38,796 nt of DNA from Nitrospirota bacterium (lineage in GTDB: Bacteria; Nitrospirota; Thermodesulfovibrionia; UBA6902): assembly GCA_016234115.1 (NCBI GenBank), contig JACRHD010000064.1, forward strand, positions 1 to 38,796, in the 5' to 3' direction. Below, one piece after another: positions 33,032 through 38,796 of this stretch. The notes under the pieces are model-generated. The model saw nothing but the letters and a program-made list of their open reading frames with translations, was not told the origin of the DNA and searched no databases. The number at the start of each line of letters is the position of its first letter. The first letter of the stretch is position 1. A program made the position numbers and the translations under genes.

Positions 33032-34894
33032 ATGATCCAGGTCAGCAACTTACATAAAGCATACGGTCGGCAGGTACTCTTTGATAACGCGGGCTTCACA
33101 ATAAATCCGGGTGAAAGGGTCGGGCTTGTCGGCAGAAACGGCCACGGCAAGACTACACTTTTCAGGCTGATCTTAGGGCAGGAGCATCCGGACTCCGGCT
33201 CTATAAGCATCACCGCAGGATACAGGATAGGCCATCTTTCCCAGCACATCCGCATGACCGCGGATACAGTCCTGGATGAGACGTGTCTGAGCCTTCCGTC
33301 GTCTGTCGACGGCGTGGATGAGAGCTACAAGGCCGAGACCATCCTCATGGGTTTAGGCTTTGCCGCCGATGAGTTGGGCCTTGATCCCATGCGCTTGTCC
33401 GGGGGCTTTCAGGTGCGGTTGAACCTCGCAAAGGCCCTTGTCTCGGACCCGGACCTCCTTCTCCTTGACGAGCCCACAAATTATCTCGATATCGTATCGC
33501 TGCGCTGGCTTTCCCGGTTTTTAAGCGCCTGGAAAAAAGAGCTTGTCATTATTACGCATGACCGTTTATTTATGGACAGCGTCACCACCCATACTATGGC
33601 AATACACCGATGCAGGACAAGGAAGGCGGCCGGCCCCACGGACAATGTATATCAGCAATTGCTCCTTGAGGAAGAGGTGTATGAAAAGACGCGGACAAAC
33701 GATGAGAAAAAGCGGAAAGAGACCGAGCAGTTCATAAACCGTTTCAGGGCCAAGGCGACCAAGGCGAGGGCTGTTCAATCGAGGATCAAGGCGCTTCAGA
33801 AAAAGGAACGGCTCGAAAAACTGTCCGACACAAAGGACCTTGATTTCTCATTCAGGGCTGCCCCTTTTACAGGGAAACGGCTTATGGAAGTAAAGGACCT
33901 GTCTTTCGGGTTTGAAGGCGGGGACCTGCTGATTGACGGTTTGAGCTTTTTTGTCGGGAAAGGGGACCGCATCGCCATTATAGGCAAAAACGGAAAAGGC
34001 AAGACCACTCTCCTGAACCTTCTGTCCGGTGAATTGGCCCCTGTCGGCGGCTCGGCGCGTCAGCATCAGGACCTGAAGCCGGCTTATTTCGGCCAGACGA
34101 ATATAAACAGGCTGGACCCGCAGAAGACCGTAGAAGAAGAGATCATGGACGCGCACCCTGATCATAACAGGGGCGCGTCGCGAAATATCTGCGGCGTCAT
34201 GATGTTTCCCGGAGACAGCGCGTTAAAGAAAATCAGCGTCCTCTCCGGCGGCGAGAAGAGCAGGGTGCTGTTAGGCAAGCTGCTCGTCGGCCCTGCCAAC
34301 ATGCTGATGCTTGATGAGCCTACAAACCATCTCGATATGGAGTCCGCCGAGTCCCTGCTTGAGGCGCTCGATGAATTCAGCGGCGCGGTAATCATCGTCA
34401 CCCACAGCGAAATGATACTGCGGGCGATAGCGACGCGGCTCATTGTCTTTGATAACGGAAAGGCAACGCTCTTTGAAGGCGCTTACCAGGACTTCCTGGA
34501 CAGGGTCGGATGGCAAAATGAAGACCTTCCGGCGCGGCCTGAAGCCGAAGCGGGCGAAGGCAGGACCGCGGACAGGAAACTCCTGCGGCGCGCCCGCGCT
34601 GAACTGATCAATGAAAAATCGAGGACGCTGGGGGCGCTTCAAAAGAGGATCGAAGAGATCGAACACGAGATTATCGGCCTTGAAGAAAAGACGGGGCAGG
34701 ACAACAAGGATATTCTCGACGCCTCCGTCAAGGGCGACGGCGAGACCATCAGGAGACTCTCAAAGGACATCCACGCATCGACCTCCCGGATCGAGGCCCT
34801 TTTTAGCGAATTAGAGCGGCTGCATGCGGAGCTGGGGGGCAAGACCAGGGAGTTTGAAGAAAGGCTTAACGCGGGTATATGTCTTCAGGGATAA
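33032..34894 (+). CDS. ABC-F family ATPase (620 aa)
   Basis: A soluble tandem ABC protein without membrane domains, of the ribosome-acting ABC-F class. Walker A motifs are GRNGHGKTT and GKNGKGKTT. Signature motifs are LSGGFQVRLNLAKAL and LSGGEKSRVLLGKLL. Walker B motifs are LLLLDEPTNYLD and MLMLDEPTNHLD. The inter-domain linker (about 230-275) is the charged helical arm that reaches the ribosomal P/E sites. A C-terminal coiled coil (about 515-615) resembles Uup/YdiF types, so the symbol is left open. GGAGAAG precedes the ATG, right after the repeat B array. It overlaps the next gene by 16 bases. Confidence 0.93.
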   Translation: MIQVSNLHKAYGRQVLFDNAGFTINPGERVGLVGRNGHGKTTLFRLILGQEHPDSGSISITAGYRIGHLSQHIRMTADTVLDETCLSLPSSVDGVDESYKAETILMGLGFAADELGLDPMRLSGGFQVRLNLAKALVSDPDLLLLDEPTNYLDIVSLRWLSRFLSAWKKELVIITHDRLFMDSVTTHTMAIHRCRTRKAAGPTDNVYQQLLLEEEVYEKTRTNDEKKRKETEQFINRFRAKATKARAVQSRIKALQKKERLEKLSDTKDLDFSFRAAPFTGKRLMEVKDLSFGFEGGDLLIDGLSFFVGKGDRIAIIGKNGKGKTTLLNLLSGELAPVGGSARQHQDLKPAYFGQTNINRLDPQKTVEEEIMDAHPDHNRGASRNICGVMMFPGDSALKKISVLSGGEKSRVLLGKLLVGPANMLMLDEPTNHLDMESAESLLEALDEFSGAVIIVTHSEMILRAIATRLIVFDNGKATLFEGAYQDFLDRVGWQNEDLPARPEAEAGEGRTADRKLLRRARAELINEKSRTLGALQKRIEEIEHEIIGLEEKTGQDNKDILDASVKGDGETIRRLSKDIHASTSRIEALFSELERLHAELGGKTREFEERLNAGICLQG

Positions 34895-35331
34895 ATAAAT
34901 TCAATCCTTCGGTCGACAAGAGATTTCTGATTGTCCTGTCCGGAGTCGTATGGAGCGTTGCAGGAATTATGCTCCTGAGACTTGCTGTTAAATGGCTGTC
35001 CGGGGCGTCATCTCAACATGTCCTTCTGTCAGGGGCCGCCGGGACAATTCTGGCTTTTTCGATACACATCTTCGGTTTTTCAAAAATTGTATCCAGGAAT
35101 TCAGAGCGCATCCTTTCAAAAGAAGGCCGGGTCTGCGTCTTTGCCTTTCAGCCGTGGAAAAGCTACCTGATTATCGGCGTTATGATCGGGATGGGAATGG
35201 CGCTCAGAAGCTCGCATATGCCGAGGCATTACCTTTCCGTTATATACATCGGATTCGGCGGGGCCATGGCGCTTTCAAGCCTTATATATTACCGGAATTT
35301 CTTCAGATACCTCAAGGGAATGGACAAATGA
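34879..35331 (+). CDS. Small integral membrane protein (150 aa)
   Basis: Four transmembrane helices are predicted at about residues 15-35, 46-67, 93-111 and 119-137, with a basic N-terminus and short loops ([13 protein letters not shown] between helices 2 and 3). I recognise no family. Its start overlaps the end of the ABC-F gene by 16 bases, so translation is coupled. It is probably a conserved small membrane protein, but no function can be read. Confidence 0.7.
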   Translation: MSSGINKFNPSVDKRFLIVLSGVVWSVAGIMLLRLAVKWLSGASSQHVLLSGAAGTILAFSIHIFGFSKIVSRNSERILSKEGRVCVFAFQPWKSYLIIGVMIGMGMALRSSHMPRHYLSVIYIGFGGAMALSSLIYYRNFFRYLKGMDK

Positions 35332-35338
35332 ACAGCCC

Positions 35339-35881
35339 ATGCAAGTTTCAAATAATTTCATCCGGCGACTGAATATGCACCCTCTCGTAAAACTCGCCAG
35401 GGCGGCAGTCGAACATTATGTCGCCACAGGGGAAAAAATCCCGCTTCCGGCGGACCTTGCGCCTGAAATGACGGAGAAGGCAGGCGTATTTGTCTGCATC
35501 AAGAAAAGAGGCGAGCTGCGGGGATGCCTCGGCACTTTCTCACCCTGCGCCGAAAACGTCGCGTACGAGATTATCCATAATGCCGTAAGCGCGGCTTCAT
35601 GCGACCCGAGGTTCGCGCCGATTACCAGGGCCGAACTGGATGAACTCGAATTTACAGTCGATGTCTTAATGACCCCGGAGAAGGTTGCGGACAAGAAGCA
35701 GCTCGACCCGCGCAAATACGGCGTCATCGTAAAAAGCGGCGGACGCAGGGGGCTCCTGCTGCCGGACATCGAAGGGGTTGACGACGCGGATGAGCAGGTC
35801 AGGATCGCGTCCATGAAAGCGGGCATTTTCACCGGTGAGCCGGTTGAGCTTTACAGGTTTGAGGTGAAGAGGTACAAGTAA
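35339..35881 (+). CDS. AMMECR1 domain protein (180 aa; possibly 168 aa)
   Basis: The AMMECR1 fold is shown by [20 protein letters not shown] (the LRGC-G motif) and [11 protein letters not shown] (DPRF). In many bacteria the domain is part of the AmmeMemoRadiSam system with a Memo-like dioxygenase and a radical-SAM protein; neither partner is in the window. The start may be the ATG at 35375 ([15 protein letters not shown]), which fits the usual N-terminus; neither start has a clear ribosome binding site. It converges with moaC with a 7-base gap. Confidence 0.88.
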   Translation: MQVSNNFIRRLNMHPLVKLARAAVEHYVATGEKIPLPADLAPEMTEKAGVFVCIKKRGELRGCLGTFSPCAENVAYEIIHNAVSAASCDPRFAPITRAELDELEFTVDVLMTPEKVADKKQLDPRKYGVIVKSGGRRGLLLPDIEGVDDADEQVRIASMKAGIFTGEPVELYRFEVKRYK

Positions 35882-35888
35882 GCACTCA

Positions 35889-36362
35889 TTAACGTCTCCA
35901 CTCCCCGCTCTTCCCCCCGCGTTTTTCCATGAGCATGACGCCGGAAACGACCATGGCTTTATCCACCGCCTTGCACATGTCATAAATCGTGAGGGCGGCG
36001 ACGGAAACCGCTGTCAGGGCCTCCATCTCGACCCCTGTCTGTCCGGTGCACCTGACTGTGGCCTCGATATTGACCATATTTTTTTTATGGTCCAAATCAA
36101 AATCCACTGTAACGGATGTGATGTTCAGCGGGTGGCATAACGGAATAAGCTCGTAAGTTTTTTTTGCAGCCATTATTCCGGCTATCCGCGCGGTTTCAAA
36201 GACATTCCCTTTTGTGATCTTATTGTCAGCTATAAGGCTAAGGGTTTCCTTTTTCATGGAGATCGTCCCCTTTGCAACGGCCTCCCTTCTGGTTGCCGGC
36301 TTATCGCCGACGTCAACCATGGCGGCCCTGCCTTCCCTGTCGATATGAGTGAGCTTTTTCAC
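35889..36362 (-). CDS. moaC: Cyclic pyranopterin monophosphate synthase MoaC (157 aa, GTG start)
   Basis: MoaC completes the first step of molybdenum cofactor synthesis after Moa[19 protein letters not shown] begins the protein, LIPLCHPL and [20 protein letters not shown] are the family signatures, and KRGGKSG lies near the C-terminus. I set the start at GTG 36362-36360 because GGAGG sits 7 bases upstream and family proteins begin there (VKKLTHID). A longer ATG start would extend into the upstream gene. The GTG overlaps the upstream stop codon (GTGA), so the two genes are coupled. Confidence 0.93.
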   Translation of the reverse strand: MKKLTHIDREGRAAMVDVGDKPATRREAVAKGTISMKKETLSLIADNKITKGNVFETARIAGIMAAKKTYELIPLCHPLNITSVTVDFDLDHKKNMVNIEATVRCTGQTGVEMEALTAVSVAALTIYDMCKAVDKAMVVSGVMLMEKRGGKSGEWRR

Positions 36363-36790
36363 AGCATTTCCTCCAGTATCTCCGCCGCATCCAATACATA
36401 CTTCGGGCACAAATCAAAAATGACCCTGTCCCGGTCGGCGGTCAGCTTCTTGCGGGTGCGCACATCAAAGCCCGTCAGCTCCCTGCACGACAGAGAGGCA
36501 TTCCGTTTCATGAACTTCCTGATGAACTCCCTCCCTGATTCATAGGCCAGCCCATCGGCCTTTTTATCGGACGCATCGGATGTTCCGTATCTTAACCCGA
36601 GGACCATCAACGCCCCGGTCACGACGCCGCAGGTTTCACCTGTTTTGCCCATTCCCCCACCGAAGGGATTGGCAAGCCTCAATGCCGTTCCGTAATCAAT
36701 TCCAAGCTTAACCCCGTAAGCCGCCAATATCGACTGCGCTCAGTTGAGGCCCTTTCTGAAAAGCAATTCCGCGTCATCGATCCCGGACAT
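36359..36790 (-). CDS. C-GCAxxG-C-C family protein with in-frame UGA, probable selenoprotein (143 aa)
   Basis: From ATG 36790 the frame reads [16 protein letters not shown], then UGA (36742-36740, codon 17), then [17 protein letters not shown] and on to the normal end, EEML. The family has a conserved Cys exactly at the GLN-C-AQS position, so UGA replaces a redox cysteine. The other conserved cysteines remain ([22 protein letters not shown]). The 143-residue total fits the family's roughly 140; starting after the UGA would lose the first Cys. A hairpin with bSECIS-like geometry lies 17 bases after the UGA. No ribosome binding site is visible before the ATG, and a TAA four codons upstream bounds the frame. 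If it is not selenocysteine, it is a nonsense pseudogene. Confidence 0.8.
36705..36722 (-). promoter_or_regulatory. bSECIS-like hairpin
   Basis: In the minus-strand RNA, GGCUUA (36722-36717) pairs with UAAGCU (36710-36705) as six pairs including one G-U, around the loop CGGGGU. The loop begins 23 bases after the UGA and has G as its second base. Bacterial SECIS elements, as I recall the published model, need a stem-loop with its apical loop 16-37 bases from the UGA and a G among the first two loop bases. Confidence 0.55.
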
Positions 36791-36830
36791 GAGGATATAT
36801 TAACGTCTGGGAAATATTTTTTCTATGTTT

Positions 36831-37186
36831 CCCCTTTTGGAAAAGGGGGGGGAAGGGAGATTTTAAAATAAAAACGGCTCATCGTGGAAGAGTGTGGGTG
36901 ATTTCAATTAACAAAAGCGTCATTCCCGCAGTCAGTTTAGCGGGAATCCAATGAATATAAATAATTTTCTTTTAAAAGAGCAGAGGATAATAAAGCTTGT
37001 TCAGGAAGATGGGCGCTTAAAGAGCGGATAAAGGCGGAAGCAATTGCTTCTTGAGGCGATGGATTCCCGATTAAAAACTTCGGGAATGACGTTGCTTACA
37101 AGCTGTGTTAACCCACACTCTTACGCGATGAGCCATAAAAACATTTGTCCGATAATCTCCCCTGCCCCCTCTTTTGCAACGAGGGG
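36831..37186. repeat. 356-bp nested palindrome upstream of the ketosynthase gene
   Basis: Three shells of inverted arms are nested. Outer: CCCCTTTTGGAAAAGGGG…GGGAGATT (36831-36862) against AATCTCCCCTGCCCCCTC…GAGGGG (37154-37186). Middle: CGGCTCATCGTGGAAGAGTG against CACTCTTACGCGATGAGCC (37116-37135). Inner: TCATTCCCGC…GCGGGAATCCA (36919-36950) against GGATTCCCGATT…CGGGAATGACG (37060-37091), the latter being family E. The core from 36951 to 37059 shows no supported gene. Thus the 426-base gap (36791-37216) is nearly all repeat. Confidence 0.85.
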
Positions 37187-37216
37187 AATCAGCGCCTTAT
37201 GCTAATATATCTTTCT

Positions 37217-38548
37217 ATGAGACGAGTCGTGATTACGGGCCTCGGAGCGGTGACCCCGCTGGGCAATGACATGGAGACCGTCTGGAACAATCTGATGAAG
37301 GGAGTTTCAGGCATCGGCCCGATAACGAAGTTCGACCCCTCCGGCCTCTCAAGCAGGATCGCCGGGGAATTAAAGGATTTCTCTCCTGAACTATATCTCC
37401 ATAAAAAAGAAATCCGGAGGCTCGACCCGTTTGTCCATTATGCGGTTGCGGCGGCGACAATGGCGCTGAAGGACGCGGGTCTGGTGGGTCGGGAGTCAAG
37501 AGTCATGAGTCAAGAGTTGAATCCCCCCACTTTTGCTAACGCGGGGATTAATACTAACCTCTTAACTCTTAACTCCAAACTCTTAAACTCCGCGGGAGTC
37601 GTAATCGGTTCCAGCAGGGGGGGAATAGCCAGCCTGGAGAAGGCCGTGGAAAGACACCTCATGAAAGGCGGCCCTTTTTCCGCGTACCTTATGTCCGCAA
37701 GCACAGTCAGCATGGCGGCTTCTTCAGTTTCCATGAAATTCGGCATAACAGGACCTTCTCTGGGCATTTCAACAGCGTGCGCATCGGGTACAAATGCAAT
37801 CGGTGAGGCGGCAAGAATGATTCGTTGCGGCGACATTGACATTGCCATTGCCGGAGGGTCCGAGGCCCCTATTTGTAAACTGGCCGTCGGAGGATATGCG
37901 GCCTCGGGTGCGCTTTCAAAGAGGAACCACGAGCCGCAGAAAGCGAGCAGGCCTTTTGACAGGGGCAGGGACGGCTTTGTGATTTCCGAGGGCGCGGGGA
38001 TTGTCGTTGTTGAGGAACTCGGGCTCGCCCTGAGGCGAGGGGCGAGGATTTACGCCGAATTAGCGGGATACGGCGCATCGTCCGACGCCTTTCATCAGAC
38101 AAAGCCCGACAGCGAAGGAGAGGCCCTGGCGATGAAAAAGGCTTTAAGTGACGCGAAGGTCCATGTCGAAGACGTGGACCATATTAACGCCCATGCTACA
38201 TCAACGCCTCTTGGCGACGCTGCTGAAGCGGAAGCGATCAGGAGGGTCTTCGGCGGTCATGCGCGAGACATCCCGGTAAGCTCCTGCAAGTCCATGTTGG
38301 GACATATGTTAGGGGCCGCCGGGGCAATTGAGACCGCTATCGCCTCTCTTTCAATTTACAGAGGTATGCTTGTTGCTGCTGTTAATCTTGACGACCCGGA
38401 CCCGGTCTGCCGCCTTAACCATGCAACATCCGACAGGAAAGAGATTAATTATACGATTACAAATTCCTTCGGCTTCGGCGGGACCAATGCGGCGCTGGTG
38501 CTGAGGAAATATATTGAAGGGGCCGGCCCCGCATCCTGCCCCCCCTGA
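37217..38548 (+). CDS. fabF: Beta-ketoacyl-ACP synthase II-like ketosynthase with repeat-derived insertion (443 aa)
   Basis: A condensing enzyme of fatty-acid elongation. The active-site Cys lies in GISTACASGTNAIGEA, and the two histidines in NAHATSTPLGD and SMLGHMLGAAGAIE, with NSFGFGGTNAAL at the end. I set the start at ATG 37217 (MRRVVITGLGAVTPLG), where FabF proteins begin; the longer frame from 37145 reads repeat DNA. At residues ~91-126, between DAGL and GVVIGSSRGG, an extra stretch of about 25-30 residues (SRVMSQELNPP … LLTLNSKLLN) is encoded by palindromic repeat C, explaining the length above the usual ~413. No ribosome binding site is clear. A KS of another lipid or polyketide pathway is possible. 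Confidence 0.88.
   Translation: MRRVVITGLGAVTPLGNDMETVWNNLMKGVSGIGPITKFDPSGLSSRIAGELKDFSPELYLHKKEIRRLDPFVHYAVAAATMALKDAGLVGRESRVMSQELNPPTFANAGINTNLLTLNSKLLNSAGVVIGSSRGGIASLEKAVERHLMKGGPFSAYLMSASTVSMAASSVSMKFGITGPSLGISTACASGTNAIGEAARMIRCGDIDIAIAGGSEAPICKLAVGGYAASGALSKRNHEPQKASRPFDRGRDGFVISEGAGIVVVEELGLALRRGARIYAELAGYGASSDAFHQTKPDSEGEALAMKKALSDAKVHVEDVDHINAHATSTPLGDAAEAEAIRRVFGGHARDIPVSSCKSMLGHMLGAAGAIETAIASLSIYRGMLVAAVNLDDPDPVCRLNHATSDRKEINYTITNSFGFGGTNAALVLRKYIEGAGPASCPP
37488..37594. repeat. Palindromic repeat C inside the ketosynthase coding sequence
   Basis: GGGAGTCAAGAGTCATGAGT opens the left arm and CTTAACTCCAAACTCTTAAA, ending AACTCC, the right arm. An inner stem AATCCCC / GGGGATT surrounds the loop. 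The words match the intergenic palindrome at 24761-24850. It is in frame with no stop codon. Confidence 0.8.
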
Positions 38549-38578
38549 AATTCGTACCCGCTTGCCCCCCTCATCCTT

Positions 38579-38657
38579 GATTCACCATCAAGAGACAAGC
38601 CACAGAGACCACAGAGGAAAAAAATAAATATTAATCCACAGATTACACTGATTAACC
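38579..38657. repeat. Dispersed hairpin repeat A, copy 3 (half, inverted)
   Basis: The right half of repeat A runs here on the minus strand (TTCACCATCAAGAGACAAGC, CCACAGAGACCACAGAGG, ATCCACAGATTACACTGATTAA). It stops abruptly at 38657, so the other arm is lost, immediately before a partial open frame of unknown type. Confidence 0.8.
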
Positions 38658-38713
38658 CATCTTCCGCAGTTCAAAATTTGAAAGTCAATTAATCTGGCGG
38701 GTTACGCTTCAGA

Positions 38714-38796
38714 TCAGGCGATTTTCTTCACTACATTTTCAATAATCTTGGCTCTGTTCGGCATGAGAATTTTCATCCTCTGAAGCAGTACCTTCA
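38714..38796 (-). CDS. Partial C-terminus of an unknown gene entering from the right
   Basis: The minus strand reads …KVLLQRMKILMPNR then AKIIENVVKKIA before a TGA at 38716-38714. Only 26 residues are visible, too few to assign. The truncated repeat A copy beside it would fit an insertion-sequence transposase gene, but that is a guess. Confidence 0.35.
   Translation of the reverse strand, partial: KVLLQRMKILMPNRAKIIENVVKKIA

Noticed and set aside
35889-36410. MoaC starting at the upstream ATG (173 aa)
   Set aside because: The GTG at 36362 has a GGAGG site and begins at the family N-terminus; the longer form overlaps the upstream gene by 52 bases.
36359-36727. C-GCAxxG-C-C protein as a 122-residue gene starting at TTG 36727
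   Set aside because: This start lies after the UGA, lacks a ribosome binding site and removes the first conserved cysteine and the family N-terminus.

Overview
This is a bacterial chromosomal window, Gram-negative in character: it encodes a predicted outer-membrane beta-barrel protein, a Wsp-like chemosensory operon, sigma-54 promoters and a class III PHA synthase. Gene content and the dense intergenic palindromic repeats suggest an uncultured Nitrospirota or Desulfobacterota-type lineage. That placement is inference; no rRNA or other taxonomic marker is present.

Layout. (1) 0.3-6.3 kb: a truncated single-CBS protein, then a polyhydroxyalkanoate (PHA) locus. Two small phasin/PhaE-like proteins, phaE and phaC run on the plus strand; the precursor genes phaB (acetoacetyl-CoA reductase) and phaA (thiolase) face them on the minus strand. 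(2) 6.5-9.5 kb: tyrS, manC (GDP-mannose synthesis) and a small unknown gene. (3) 9.8-20.3 kb: a chemosensory operon, cheW-cheR(TPR)-cheW-mcp-cheA(REC)-cheB, followed by a REC-histidine kinase and a REC protein with two CxxC pairs. The layout resembles Wsp, but no diguanylate cyclase is present. (4) 20.4-27.5 kb: a nitrogen-assimilation block. A NifA/Fis-type HTH protein, an outer-membrane protein, amtB1 and glnK1 lie behind one sigma-54 promoter. amtB2, glnK2 and a class I glutamine amidotransferase lie behind a second, with glnA following. Both promoters are preceded by copies of the same 12-bp palindromic motif. (5) 27.5-33 kb: a 50-residue cysteine-rich protein, a PilZ-CBM48 fusion, a RelA/SpoT-like protein, and a minus-strand group (secreted OB-like protein, HNH nuclease, zinc-ribbon protein, VOC protein). 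(6) 33-38.5 kb: an ABC-F ATPase, a membrane protein, an AMMECR1 protein, moaC coupled to a C-GCAxxG-C-C protein with an in-frame UGA that is probably selenocysteine, and a fabF-like ketosynthase.

The intergenic DNA is unusually rich in palindromic and tandem repeats of at least six recognisable families. One copy lies in frame inside the ketosynthase gene, another supplies the C-terminus of the HTH protein, and a 356-bp block before the ketosynthase gene is a nested palindrome.

The strongest observations are the probable selenoprotein with a bSECIS-like hairpin, the paired sigma-54 ammonium operons with shared upstream motifs, the PilZ-CBM48 fusion, the RelA/SpoT-like protein, and the repeat-derived insertion in the ketosynthase.
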